Source: Actinomycetota bacterium (GTDB lineage Bacteria > Actinomycetota > Geothermincolia > Fen-727 > Anoxymicrobiaceae). Taken from it: a stretch of 64,000 bases of DNA. The stretch's first letter is position 1. The number at the start of each line of letters is the position of its first letter. Shown here one piece after another: positions 37,782-47,032 of the stretch. Where the stretch lies: positions 62,001-126,000 of the forward strand of contig JAHIMR010000048.1 in the NCBI GenBank assembly GCA_018896525.1. The letters run 5' to 3'. A program made the translations under genes and the position numbers. The notes beneath the pieces are model-generated. The model saw nothing but the letters and a program-made list of their open reading frames with translations. It had not been told where the DNA came from and made no database searches.

Positions 37782-38920
37782 TCCCAGCGGAAGAACTTGA
37801 CGGAGATAATGAAGCAGACGATCCCGAAGGCCACCATGACCACGATGTCCAGCCATACCGCCGCCAGGCTCGCCCCGTGTATCATGACCTCCCTCAAGGC
37901 GTCCGCGAAGTAGTAGAGCGGCAGGCACTGGGCAATCACCGCGAGCCACTTGGGAATCATGTCCACCGAGAAGAAGATGCCGGCCAGGAACATCATCGGC
38001 ATCGCTACAGCCGTAGCCGCCAGGGTCGCGCTCTTGGCGGTGCCCGCCAGGGAGGAGATCATGAAGCCCAGGGCGAGGAACGAGACGGCCCCTATCAATA
38101 CGATTATTGCCATGTAGAAGTAATTGCCGCCGATATTGACGCCGAAGGCGAGGACCCCCACCAGGAGCAAGAGTACCGACTGCACAAGCGCCAGGATCAG
38201 CACCGTGGTCATCCCGCTCGCCAGGAACGTCGGCAGGGATATCGGGGAGACCTTTATGCGGCGCAGTATCCCTTTCTCGCGGTAGGTGGCTATCTCCTGT
38301 GCGTAACCCATCAGGCCGGCGAACATGATGGTCATCGCCAGGATGCCGGGGACCATGAAGTCGATGTAATCGAAATCGTCGCCGGTGACCTGCTTCTCCT
38401 CCACCTTGATCATCTCGGGGACCTCCTGTGCCCCGGTCGCATTCTTAGCCATCTCCCGGGATATCTCACTTAGCATCCCGGTAAGTGTCTGCTTGGTTAT
38501 CTCGGCTGTGGTCACATCGGACTGGTCCACGTATACGGTGACAACGCCCTCCCGGCCCGCCATTATTGAGTCGGCGAACCCCTTCCCGATGACCAGGACC
38601 CCGTTCCTCTTCCCGTCCTCGAGCTCGTCGAGCTCTTCCTTCTCATCACCGGTGGTGACTTTCAGGGGAGCGTCCTTCGTCTCCCCCGCCTCTTCGGTGG
38701 GCTCCGCTATCGACTCGAACGCCTTGACCACCTGCTTGCTGATGAAGGAGCCGTCCTGGTCAACTACTCCCACCTCCAGGACCAGGCTTCCACTGCCGCC
38801 GAAGACGAAGCCGAGGATGAGCATCATCAGGATGGGAAACGCGAACATCCAGAACAGCGCTTCCTTCTCCCTGAGGGTCATCTTGAAGTCGCATACGAAC
38901 ATCCGGTAGAACTTCTTCAA
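37778..38920 (-). CDS. ABC-2 type transporter permease
   Basis: Hydrophobic C-terminal TM cluster with VPGILAMTIMFAGLMGYAQEIATYREKGILRRIKVSPIS and an extracytoplasmic loop; 4-nt overlap with the ATPase gene. Confidence 0.88.
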   Translation of the reverse strand: MKKFYRMFVCDFKMTLREKEALFWMFAFPILMMLILGFVFGGSGSLVLEVGVVDQDGSFISKQVVKAFESIAEPTEEAGETKDAPLKVTTGDEKEELDELEDGKRNGVLVIGKGFADSIMAGREGVVTVYVDQSDVTTAEITKQTLTGMLSEISREMAKNATGAQEVPEMIKVEEKQVTGDDFDYIDFMVPGILAMTIMFAGLMGYAQEIATYREKGILRRIKVSPISLPTFLASGMTTVLILALVQSVLLLLVGVLAFGVNIGGNYFYMAIIVLIGAVSFLALGFMISSLAGTAKSATLAATAVAMPMMFLAGIFFSVDMIPKWLAVIAQCLPLYYFADALREVMIHGASLAAVWLDIVVMVAFGIVCFIISVKFFRWE

Positions 38921-39831
38921 ACCTTGATCTTCCTCCCGGTTATCTTCAGGAACACGTCCTCGAGAGTCGCCCTCTTCATGTTGATCTCGTCGGCCTTGAC
39001 CCCCTGCTCATGCGCCATCGCGAACAGGCCTATCAGCGTCTCCTGCGGCGTCGCGGTGGTAAGTTCATACTCCTGCCCGTGGCTGTGACCGCTCTCGACC
39101 CCGGTGACCTTCCAGACCACATCGTCATCTACCTCCGGGTTGATGCGGAAGCTGATGACACTCTTCGAGACGTACTCGTCAATCAACTCGTCAGGGGTTC
39201 CGAGTGCGATTATCTTCCCGTGGTCCATGATCGCCACCCGGTCGCAGAGGTACTCCGCCTCCTCGATATAATGGGTGGTGATTACTACGGTCTTGTCCTT
39301 ACCCCTGAGCTGCTCGATAATCTCCCAGACCCGGCGCCTCGCCTGGGGGTCGAGCCCGGTGGTCGGCTCGTCCAGGAACACTATCCTGGGGTCGTTGATG
39401 AGGGCCAGGGCTATGGATAAACGCTTGTGCTGGCCACCGGAGAGGTCGCTCACCATGGTTTCGGCCTTCTCCTTCAGGTCCACCAGGTCGATGAGGTAAT
39501 CCAGGTCCAGTGTCCGGGGATAGAAACTGCTGAACAGGCTCATCGCTTCCCGCACCTTGAGGTTGTCAAAGAACACGGTGGTCTGAAGCTGGACCCCGAT
39601 TATCTCCTTGACTGCCCCGGGGTCCTTCAAGACATCGATGCCGTCGACGAAAATCTCCCCTGAATCAGGTTCTCGCAGGGTCTCCGCCATCTCCATGGTG
39701 GTGGTCTTGCCGGCTCCGTTCGGCCCCAGGATGCCGAATATCTCTTTCTCCTCTATCTCCAGGCTCACCCCGTCCACGGCCTTCAGGTCACCGTAGCTCT
39801 TTCGCAGGTCCTTGATGATAACCGCGGGCAT
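38917..39831 (-). CDS. ABC transporter ATP-binding protein
   Basis: GILGPNGAGKTTTMEMAETL Walker A; LSGGQHKRLSIALALINDPRIVFLDEPTTGLDPQARR; C-terminal DUF4162-like tail. Confidence 0.93.
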   Translation of the reverse strand: MPAVIIKDLRKSYGDLKAVDGVSLEIEEKEIFGILGPNGAGKTTTMEMAETLREPDSGEIFVDGIDVLKDPGAVKEIIGVQLQTTVFFDNLKVREAMSLFSSFYPRTLDLDYLIDLVDLKEKAETMVSDLSGGQHKRLSIALALINDPRIVFLDEPTTGLDPQARRRVWEIIEQLRGKDKTVVITTHYIEEAEYLCDRVAIMDHGKIIALGTPDELIDEYVSKSVISFRINPEVDDDVVWKVTGVESGHSHGQEYELTTATPQETLIGLFAMAHEQGVKADEINMKRATLEDVFLKITGRKIKV

Positions 39832-39869
39832 CGGAGCCTCCCTTTCTCTCGCGGTGATTCTATCATTAA

Positions 39870-39920
39870 GTTCCTCGTTCCATAAATACGGTTAAGCACC
39901 GAGAGCGTCGAAGCGCCGCT
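39870..39920. mobile_element. Truncated copy of the 162-bp MITE-like element (one terminus only)
   Basis: GTTCCTCGTTCCATAAATACGGTTAAGCACCGAGAGCGTCGAAGCGCCGCT matches the first 51 nt of the 46824-46985 copy with few mismatches. Confidence 0.75.
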
Positions 39921-39970
39921 GACCGCTCTCCGGCCACGAGCGGGTCTGCTAAGATAGTCTTCGTTTTCTC

Positions 39971-40702
39971 TTGATGGTTGCCGGTTGTCTACTGGAAGGT
40001 AAGCGATTGCGGGAAAGGCAGGGAAAAAGAGGTCTCTTCAAGAGGTTCTCCGACTCCAGGTTCGCCTGGGACGTCGTCCAGGGCCCTGTATACAACCGCC
40101 TTATCGGGGGGGCGGCGTCAGAGCTCTACGAGCGGTTCGTTGACAGCGTCAGCCCCCCTGAGGGCTCCCGGTTGCTGGATATCGGATGCGGGCCGGGCCA
40201 CATCTGCCTGATGCTCGCGGTGAAGCATCCAACCGTGTCGATCTTGGGAGTGGACTACTCGCAGACCCAGGTTCGGGCGGCAAACCGCCTTCGGGAAAAG
40301 CAGGGTATCACGAACTGCGAGTTCGTCCGGGGCGACGCGATGGACCTCCCTTTCGGGGACACCTCGTTCGAAACCGTCATCAGCTTCGCGTCCATCAAGC
40401 ACTGGCCGGACGAGAGACGGGGCCTCGAGGAGGTGCGCCGGGTACTCGTGCCCGGTGGCTCCACACTCATCGAGGAGGCGGACAGCGCCGCCGACTACGA
40501 GGACCTCCAGCGCTTCTACCAGAGGTTCAGCGCATGGTGGGTGTACGGGAGGTTTATGGACTTTTACCTCAACAGCGTGGTTTTCGGAAGAAGCGTCAGC
40601 ATGAAAGAAGCGGAAGCGCTTGCCCGCGCCTCCGGTTTCACCGATGTCTCCGCAGAGAAAGTGGAAGGCTGGCCAATGTTCCTTCTGAGATTTACCCGGT
40701 AG
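39971..40702 (+). CDS. Class I SAM-dependent methyltransferase
   Basis: SRLLDIGCGPGHICLMLAVKHPTVSILGVDYS...FVRGDAMDLPFGDTSFETVISFASIKHW...EVRRVLVPGGSTLI. Confidence 0.88.
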   Translation: MMVAGCLLEGKRLRERQGKRGLFKRFSDSRFAWDVVQGPVYNRLIGGAASELYERFVDSVSPPEGSRLLDIGCGPGHICLMLAVKHPTVSILGVDYSQTQVRAANRLREKQGITNCEFVRGDAMDLPFGDTSFETVISFASIKHWPDERRGLEEVRRVLVPGGSTLIEEADSAADYEDLQRFYQRFSAWWVYGRFMDFYLNSVVFGRSVSMKEAEALARASGFTDVSAEKVEGWPMFLLRFTR

Positions 40703-40743
40703 GCCTTCCCAGATGTTTTTCCGCTGCGACCGGGAATCCGGGC

Positions 40744-42306
40744 TTAGTCTATTGACATAGTCCAGGGCCCGTCCGCCTCGACGTTCAACAGGTAGTTCAC
40801 GTCGCTTCTCAGCGAGATTATCTTGAAGCTCTGGAAAGGCCCGGTTTCGTTCGCCAACAGCGCCACCGAGTTCCCCCCGGCCTCCATGACCGTAACCACG
40901 AAGTCGCCGCTGACCGCGTAGTCCATCGTGAACAGTAACGGGCCTCCATTGGTCTGGAAGAACGGTGTCGCCATGGACCCTTCGGCGCCGTAGGTCAGTG
41001 GCGGATACTGCACCGCTACCGGCGCGGGCTCCTCGATCCCGACCGACCAGGGACCCTGCGCCTTCACGTCCAAAACATACGTTCCCGCCGGTACCCCGAC
41101 CGCCTTCGACCCCACCATCGGCCCTTGGACGCACTCCAGCCTGTCCACCTGCTGACCCGACTCCGTAAGAATGGTAGCCGAGAAGTGGCCCTCCGCCTGG
41201 TAATCAAAGTGAAAGACGACAAGCCCCTGGTCCAGGTCGAATGGAGGCGAGATCGTGTCGCCATCACCGGTAATAGGCGGCTTCGGCGGCTGGGGCTCGG
41301 TCTCTCCGATGGACGTGTCCTCGGAAGTGGAGGCCGTCTTCTTGACCTCCTCCGCCTTGACGAGGAGGCCATCGAACCTCTGCGCCAGCTTCTTCCCTTC
41401 GGTCAGGCCTGATACGGTCTCACTCGTCAGCAGGCTCTCAGCCTCCGGCATGAGCCAGAGATCGTACTTCTCCTCGAGACCGCTCGCCGCCTCCAGTATC
41501 TCGATGGCCTTGTCACAGCTTTCCCTGGTGGGATCAGCCAGTAACGCCTCAACGGAGTTTATGACGTAGAGGGACGTCGTGCCGCCGGATGACATCAACA
41601 GCAGCGCCGAGAGGTCCACCTTCCAGCCATCTCCGGCGTTGATCTCCATCAAGGGGAAAGCGATATCGCTATCAAATGAGTGGACCGCCACCACGTAGTT
41701 GGATTCGGGCACCAACTTGCGGCTGTTGATGGATTTCGTGTTCCCCTTCTGAAGATACTTGCCAATAGAGGCAAAGTAGCCTTCTCCGAACTCCCTGGTC
41801 ATGGTCCTGTCGCGCAGATCAGCGTCCGGTTCGAGGATAAGGATGCCACCCGGGTCCTGCTCGGTTGCCTCTGACATCAGCAGGCCCAGTAGCGGCATGT
41901 CGCTGTTGTCCAGGTCACCGGAGATCGCGTCGTAGTTCTCGTCGGTCACGTTGTCAATGACGTCCTCTGCGACCGCCTCGGTGTCCACCTCGTCGGTGGA
42001 TGGCCCGCTCCCGATGAAGACGCCCGCAAGGACCCAACCGACTACCGCAATTACCGCGATGACGATAGCGGCAATCGGAATCCATCCTATATGGGGGCCT
42101 TCGGTCGGGCTCTTATCGTCGTTGGAGGTCTTGTCCCCGGCGGGAACATCCTCGGAAGGATCCTGTGTCGGGGCAGGTACAACCCTCGGCACCGGGCAGG
42201 CCCGTGCTTTCGGCTCCGCGCCGGATTCCTCACGCTTCTTCTTCCCACAGTAAGGGCAGAAACTGAAGGAATCCTCGTACTCTTTTCCGCAACCAGTACA
42301 GTTCAC
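40744..42306 (-). CDS. Zinc-ribbon membrane-anchored protein with large extracytoplasmic region
   Basis: GTG start VNCTGCGKEYEDSFSFCPYCGKKK, then TM IAAIVIAVIAVVGWVLAGVFIG and two similar C-terminal beta domains. Confidence 0.75.
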   Translation of the reverse strand: MNCTGCGKEYEDSFSFCPYCGKKKREESGAEPKARACPVPRVVPAPTQDPSEDVPAGDKTSNDDKSPTEGPHIGWIPIAAIVIAVIAVVGWVLAGVFIGSGPSTDEVDTEAVAEDVIDNVTDENYDAISGDLDNSDMPLLGLLMSEATEQDPGGILILEPDADLRDRTMTREFGEGYFASIGKYLQKGNTKSINSRKLVPESNYVVAVHSFDSDIAFPLMEINAGDGWKVDLSALLLMSSGGTTSLYVINSVEALLADPTRESCDKAIEILEAASGLEEKYDLWLMPEAESLLTSETVSGLTEGKKLAQRFDGLLVKAEEVKKTASTSEDTSIGETEPQPPKPPITGDGDTISPPFDLDQGLVVFHFDYQAEGHFSATILTESGQQVDRLECVQGPMVGSKAVGVPAGTYVLDVKAQGPWSVGIEEPAPVAVQYPPLTYGAEGSMATPFFQTNGGPLLFTMDYAVSGDFVVTVMEAGGNSVALLANETGPFQSFKIISLRSDVNYLLNVEADGPWTMSID

Positions 42307-42382
42307 CCTGTTATCCCCCTGCCCGGATAATACCGGGAACCCGCCCCGCTGTCGAGTGAGCACGGGGTCTTGGCACCCAACG

Positions 42383-42586
42383 TCAATCGATCGTTTGCTC
42401 ACCCCGACGGTCGCATATCATCTCTCCCCCGACACTGACGTTCTCCGGGGAGTTCTCCCTGATGACCACGATGTACACCTCCCAGGGCAAGCCGTACGCC
42501 TTCTCGAGGGCGTCGGTTATCTCCGCCGCAAGCGAACGTTTCCTGTCCAGGTCCATCGGCGGACCTTCTACGGTTGTCGTCGGCAT
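42383..42586 (-). CDS. 4-oxalocrotonate tautomerase-family protein
   Basis: MPTTTVEGPPMDLDRKRSLAAEITDALEKAYGLPWEVYIVVIRENSPENVSVGGEMICDR with catalytic Pro1. Confidence 0.82.
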   Translation of the reverse strand: MPTTTVEGPPMDLDRKRSLAAEITDALEKAYGLPWEVYIVVIRENSPENVSVGGEMICDRRGEQTID

Positions 42587-42802
42587 CTGGCATCCTCCTT
42601 CAGGGCCCGCGATAGCGCCGTTAGAACCCCGGCGGAACCTAACCATTACTTGATTTCCATTTTATTATATACTTGAACCTGGGTATGTGCTTCCGTAAAC
42701 GGTGTTGCTGTCACTGGCAACCGCTTGCGCATCGAGAGCCATGCCGGGGCACGACGGAATTCGGCCGCCCGCGAGATGAACCGCCGACCTGGGAGTAGCT
42801 GA

Positions 42803-44113
42803 GTGCCTTCAAGTGATAAGTCCGGGCTGGACATGCTGGCATTCTACCGGCGCTTGTTCCTGCTCTTGTACCTCGCTACCATACTGTTTACGGTAGCCAT
42901 TGAGCTTGCCTTCGTCAGCACCGGAGACCTCACCTGGTCCTCTTTCTTTCTGGGCCTTGGAGGTTATACAGTCGCAATCGCCGCGATAGTCCTCATCTCC
43001 TACGTCATGGTACTCAAAGCGATAGCGCGGTCGGAAAGGGACAAGGAGGAACTCGAGGAAAGCGAGGAGCAGTACCGTGACCTCTTTGAAAACGCGACAG
43101 ACCTCATCCAGAGCGTCTCCCCCGACGGGCGATTTCAGTACGTGAACCGTGCCTGGCGCCAGGCACTTGGGTACAGCGAAGAGGAGGTACGGGAGATAAC
43201 CCTGTTCGACGTCATCCATCCCGACAGCATGGAGCACTGCATGGAGACGTTCAAGCGGGTGATGTCCGGGGAAGTGGTAATTGGAGTTGAGGCGGTGTTC
43301 GTCTCAAAGGACGGCCGGCGGGTCCTTGTCGAGGGAAACGTGAACTGCCGCTTCGATAGTGGTCAGCCCGTCGCCACCCGCGGTATCTTCCGCGACGTCA
43401 CCGAGCGCAAGCACGACGAAGATGAAATCAAGAGGGTCAACGCCGAGCTCGACGGGTTCGCCCATACCGTCTCCCATGACCTCCAGGGACCGCTCACCGC
43501 CATGAGGCTGGCCAACGATCTCCTCTCGCAGCTGATGGAGGAACCACAAACCGAGAGCGTCCGCGAGGATATGCGTCAGACCGTACAGATAGTTGGCAGG
43601 AACATCACTGCGTCGAGCCGCCTCATCAAGGACCTGCTTGCCCTGGCCAGGGCGGGACAGGTGCCCGACTCGGTCTCCAGTGTCGACGTATCGGAAGTGG
43701 TGGCGCGGGTTATCGACGAGAACGTGGGAAGCATCAAGGGCGGTGGCATCGATGTAGTGGTGGGCGATGACCTGGGACGGATAACCGCTAACCCCACCCA
43801 CGTCTACCAGGTCTTCTCCAACCTCATCGGAAACGCCATCAGGCACAACGACAGTCCGAACCCTCGAGTGACGGTCACCTTGCTGGGAGCGGAAGGCGGC
43901 AACCGCCGGTACCTGGTGAAGGACAACGGCTCGGGCATGCCACCCGGGGATATCGACAGGATATTCACACCGTTCTTCAAGGGCAAGAGCGGAGAAACGG
44001 GGATAGGCCTTGCCACCGTGAAGAAGATCGTAAGGACGAACGGCTGGGAGATACGCGCCTACAGCGACAACGGGGCCTGCTTCGAACTCGTCGTCAACCC
44101 CTCCCCCTCTTGA
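42803..44113 (+). CDS. Membrane PAS-domain sensor histidine kinase
   Basis: Two TM helices, PAS SEEQYRDLFENATDLIQSVSPDGRFQYVNRAW, HTVSHDLQGPLTAM H-box, YLVKDNGSGMPPGDIDRIFTPFFKGKSGETGIGLATVKKIV. Confidence 0.9.
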   Translation: MPSSDKSGLDMLAFYRRLFLLLYLATILFTVAIELAFVSTGDLTWSSFFLGLGGYTVAIAAIVLISYVMVLKAIARSERDKEELEESEEQYRDLFENATDLIQSVSPDGRFQYVNRAWRQALGYSEEEVREITLFDVIHPDSMEHCMETFKRVMSGEVVIGVEAVFVSKDGRRVLVEGNVNCRFDSGQPVATRGIFRDVTERKHDEDEIKRVNAELDGFAHTVSHDLQGPLTAMRLANDLLSQLMEEPQTESVREDMRQTVQIVGRNITASSRLIKDLLALARAGQVPDSVSSVDVSEVVARVIDENVGSIKGGGIDVVVGDDLGRITANPTHVYQVFSNLIGNAIRHNDSPNPRVTVTLLGAEGGNRRYLVKDNGSGMPPGDIDRIFTPFFKGKSGETGIGLATVKKIVRTNGWEIRAYSDNGACFELVVNPSPS

Positions 44114-44151
44114 GGGGATCCAGGTTCTCAACCTCCCCGAAGGGTTCCCTC

Positions 44152-44211
44152 GTAGCGCCGCCTTCCCGGCGGCACCCGCCATCACGAATGCCGGCAAGAT
44201 GCCGGCGCTAC
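44152..44211. repeat. Dispersed palindromic repeat GTAGCGCCGCCTTCCCGGCGGCA...ATGCCGGCAAGATGCCGGCGCTAC
   Basis: Outer inverted ends GTAGCGCC / GGCGCTAC enclose two inner hairpins. Confidence 0.8.
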
Positions 44212-44245
44212 AAAGGATCTTATATCGCCCCTCAAGGTTAGGGGG

Positions 44246-44494
44246 TCAATCCGTCAAGGCGTAGCCAATTGAGTCGTGCCCTCCCGACTTGCCGTCATAT
44301 TTGAAGTACATCGCCCTCTCACAGACAACCGGCACATTGTTGGTCACCTCAACCCTGGTTGCGAACTCGGTGGCCTCAAGGCCCGGTATGTCGTCGACCT
44401 TGATCTCCTTCTCCGGCTTCCCGGTAAGTACGGAGGGTACTCGCCCCGGATACTCCGGTGGCGAAAAGAAACCCAGCCATAAACTTCTCCACAT
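44246..44494 (-). pseudogene. C-terminal remnant of a FAEGTT-module surface protein
   Basis: Only the last ~half module remains: EKEIKVDDIPGLEATEFATRVEVTNNVPVVCERAMYFKYDGKSGGHDSIGYALTD; no signal peptide and no FAEGTT start. Confidence 0.6.
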
Positions 44495-44620
44495 GCAACT
44501 ATAACGGCAGGAAGCAACCTCGAGTAGGTATCAATGGCAGTATCAAGGAACAAGCCCCCCTGGAATGTAACGAAAGGGGTCCCATAGGGAATAAGCCAGC
44601 GCATTTATAGAGCGGGATAC

Positions 44621-45370
44621 TCAGATATTAAACCGGGATTTCACCGAGGGGTAGTACGAATCACCCACCGGGAACTCCCTGGCTTGGCCACCGAACTCCA
44701 CCACGACCTTCCGGGGTTTCTCCCGAATCACCTTCTGCACCTGTCCCATGTTGACCAGGTAGGAGCGGTGCACCCTCAGGAACGCCTCCGAGAAACCGGG
44801 CCTTTTCTCCAGTTCGCCTATCGAGTAGCCGGCCAGGTGTCTTCTGTCTTCCGTATAGACGTAGCTGTATTTGCCAGACGCTTCCACGAACATTATCTCT
44901 TCCAGCGGAACCAGGAGTACCTCTTTCTCGTGCTCCACCGCCAGGCGGTCCATTTGCGCAACCGACGGAGGCGACTGCGGGACGTCCTTCGCGGTCCGGT
45001 CGAGTATTCGCTTTACCCGGGCCTCCAACTCAAGGAGCCTCGGGGGCTTCTCCATGTACTCGTCCCCGCCCCTCAGGCACTCAACAACCGTCGCCTCGTC
45101 TCCCAGTGCCGTCAGGAATAGTATGGGGATGTCTTTCCCCCGGGGATCCTTACGCAGTTCATCCATAACCTCGAGGCCGCTTTTGCCGGGGAGCATGACG
45201 TCCAGTATCACCAGGTCCGGTTCCAGACCCAGGATGCTCTTCAGGCCTTCTTCCCCGGTGTGGCTCTCGGTGACGACATAACCGCCCCTGGTTAGAAAGC
45301 GGCTGATTAGACGAGCGATGTCCCTGTCGTCTTCAACTACGTGTATCCTCGGTGCCAGAGTTTCCGTCAT
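44621..45370 (-). CDS. Response regulator with LytTR DNA-binding domain
   Basis: IHVVEDDRDIARLIS...LVILDVMLPGKSGLEVM...PILFLTALG; C-terminal VPLEEIMFVEASGKYSYVYTEDRRHLAGYSIGELEKRPG...FLRVHRSYLVNMGQV; RBS GGAGGCG. Confidence 0.9.
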   Translation of the reverse strand: MTETLAPRIHVVEDDRDIARLISRFLTRGGYVVTESHTGEEGLKSILGLEPDLVILDVMLPGKSGLEVMDELRKDPRGKDIPILFLTALGDEATVVECLRGGDEYMEKPPRLLELEARVKRILDRTAKDVPQSPPSVAQMDRLAVEHEKEVLLVPLEEIMFVEASGKYSYVYTEDRRHLAGYSIGELEKRPGFSEAFLRVHRSYLVNMGQVQKVIREKPRKVVVEFGGQAREFPVGDSYYPSVKSRFNI

Positions 45371-45442
45371 TCTCACGCCTCCCGCTTTCATTATAACAAC
45401 AACCCCACCCCCAGTTCGATATTTTCCCCCGGCGCAGGACTA

Positions 45443-45510
45443 TGCACGTCAGGGGCCTGGCCCCTTGGGTGCGTTTTGCACGGTAGGGGCCTGGCCCCAT
45501 GGGTGCGTTG
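45443..45510. repeat. Second tandem 34-bp-period palindromic repeat array (GGGGCCTGGCCCC cores)
   Basis: TGCACGtcaGGGGCCTGGCCCCttgggTGCGTTTTGCACGgtaGGGGCCTGGCCCCatgggTGCGTTG. Confidence 0.8.
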
Positions 45511-45534
45511 TTCCCCGCCCTGCGCGCGAATGAC

Positions 45535-45557
45535 AAAATGGTGCCTGGCACCATTTT
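45535..45557 (-). terminator. Palindrome AAAATGGTGCCTGGCACCATTTT, terminator-like
   Basis: 11-bp perfect arms; lies 3' of the DUF6159-like gene. Confidence 0.65.
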
Positions 45558-45610
45558 CTCATCAGGGGGCGTAGCCGATGCCGTGCGCTACCTGCCTCTC
45601 GAGCCGGCTT

Positions 45611-46456
45611 CTACCTGAAGAACCGCCGGGTCTTCTGGCTGAACGCCCCCTGTATCACGTTGGGGCTGAACACCCGGGGGACCTGCCCGGTGACCGCGAA
45701 GTCGTAAAGGGCGGTGGCGAAGACACCGTTCAAGGCGGCCGCGATTACCGCCAGGACCACCCAGTAGATTATCACCAGGCCGACGACGGGGATTATGACC
45801 ACAGCGGTCTTGGTCAGGGCGGCGAGTACTATCGGGATAATCCCGACCAGCCCCAGGAGAAAGAAGATCAGCCCAACGGAGAAGCGCAGGACCATGTTCT
45901 CCCCCCAGGTCTTCCTGAATATGGACGTCGACCTCTTGATGGAGTCAATCGCGCCAAGGCCCTCGAAGATAATGACCGGGATCACGAAGAACGTTATCAG
46001 GTTCCAGGCGATCCCTATTATCCCCGCGACGATGCTGCCGAGTATCCCTGCCCTCTCGCGGATCATCCTCAACACCAGCCCCACCGAAGCGTTTATCGCC
46101 GACCAGGCGAATATCTTTCCGATGTTTCCGTAGGCGCAATCTATGCCGTCTCTGAACGTCGGCTCCCCGCCGCGGAACCGTATCTGAACGCAGGCGATCA
46201 ACGCGGTATTGAAGAAGATGACCACGAACGAGGCCGCGAAGTAGTAGATGAAGAAGAAGACGTAAAAGACATAGGTGTTGTCGGTGTTGCCGGCGACCAG
46301 GCCGCTCAAGAAAGCGGCCGGTACCATGAGTAGCGCGAACAGGATTATCGTCGCGATCCCGGAGATGATTGGGAACACCACCAGGTGCTTGTCCGTCTTC
46401 AGGACCTCGAAGCTCTCCTTCGTCAGTTGCCAGCTACGTGAGAATGTCCCCTGCAT
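45611..46456 (-). CDS. DUF6159-like polytopic membrane protein
   Basis: MQGTFSRSWQLTKESFEVLKTDKHLVVFPIISGIATIILFALLMVPAAFL; multiple TM segments. Confidence 0.75.
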   Translation of the reverse strand: MQGTFSRSWQLTKESFEVLKTDKHLVVFPIISGIATIILFALLMVPAAFLSGLVAGNTDNTYVFYVFFFIYYFAASFVVIFFNTALIACVQIRFRGGEPTFRDGIDCAYGNIGKIFAWSAINASVGLVLRMIRERAGILGSIVAGIIGIAWNLITFFVIPVIIFEGLGAIDSIKRSTSIFRKTWGENMVLRFSVGLIFFLLGLVGIIPIVLAALTKTAVVIIPVVGLVIIYWVVLAVIAAALNGVFATALYDFAVTGQVPRVFSPNVIQGAFSQKTRRFFR

Positions 46457-46574
46457 GGTAAACTCCTTGCCGTTCGAGTACCCGGGTTCTCCACATCTAA
46501 TTATCGGCACCCGCCGCATATAACGCAAGGCAACCCGTGTTTCAAGCCGTCGTTATGCTTGGTACTGCTCCTCA

Positions 46575-46620
46575 AGCCGCCTTCCAGGCGGCATCCGGCG
46601 GATGAAGATGCCGGCGCTAC
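46575..46620. repeat. Dispersed REP-like repeat (GCCGCCTTCCAGGCGGCA...GATGCCGGCGCTAC)
   Basis: Same motif pair as 44152-44211 and 19740-19841. Confidence 0.75.
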
Positions 46621-46823
46621 GATTGAGAGCTGCTCGGTTTCGGGCGCTACCGGTCTTTCTTGCGTACAGCAACCGCCGCGTGGATTTCATCTACGACAGG
46701 AGGGAAATAACCGGGTCGTCTCGGGGGAGAACGGTAATCTTGTGAGGAAACCGGACTCCGGGAGCATCCGGCGGACGGGGTCGGCGCCTTGATGGTACTC
46801 TTATCTACGGTCAAGAAAGGGAA

Positions 46824-46985
46824 GTGCCCCGTTCCATGGATACGGTTAAGCACCGAGAGCGTCGAAGCGCCGCTCCGGCAAGGCGCGCGACTCATGCGTA
46901 CTCCTGTAGTACGCTTGGGGAGCGGAACGTAGCCGGTGTGGATGCAGCGGCGTTCGAATGCCAGCGTATTTATGGAGCGGGGTAC
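46824..46985. mobile_element. Intact 162-bp MITE-like element
   Basis: Terminal inverted repeats GTGCCCCGTTCCATGGATACG / CGTATTTATGGAGCGGGGTAC; same length as and >90% identical to (by eye) the reverse complement of 19115-19276. Confidence 0.82.
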
Positions 46986-47032
46986 TAAAGGGCCTGGGCG
47001 CTCGGGCCCGGAGTATAGACAGGCTGAAGTAG

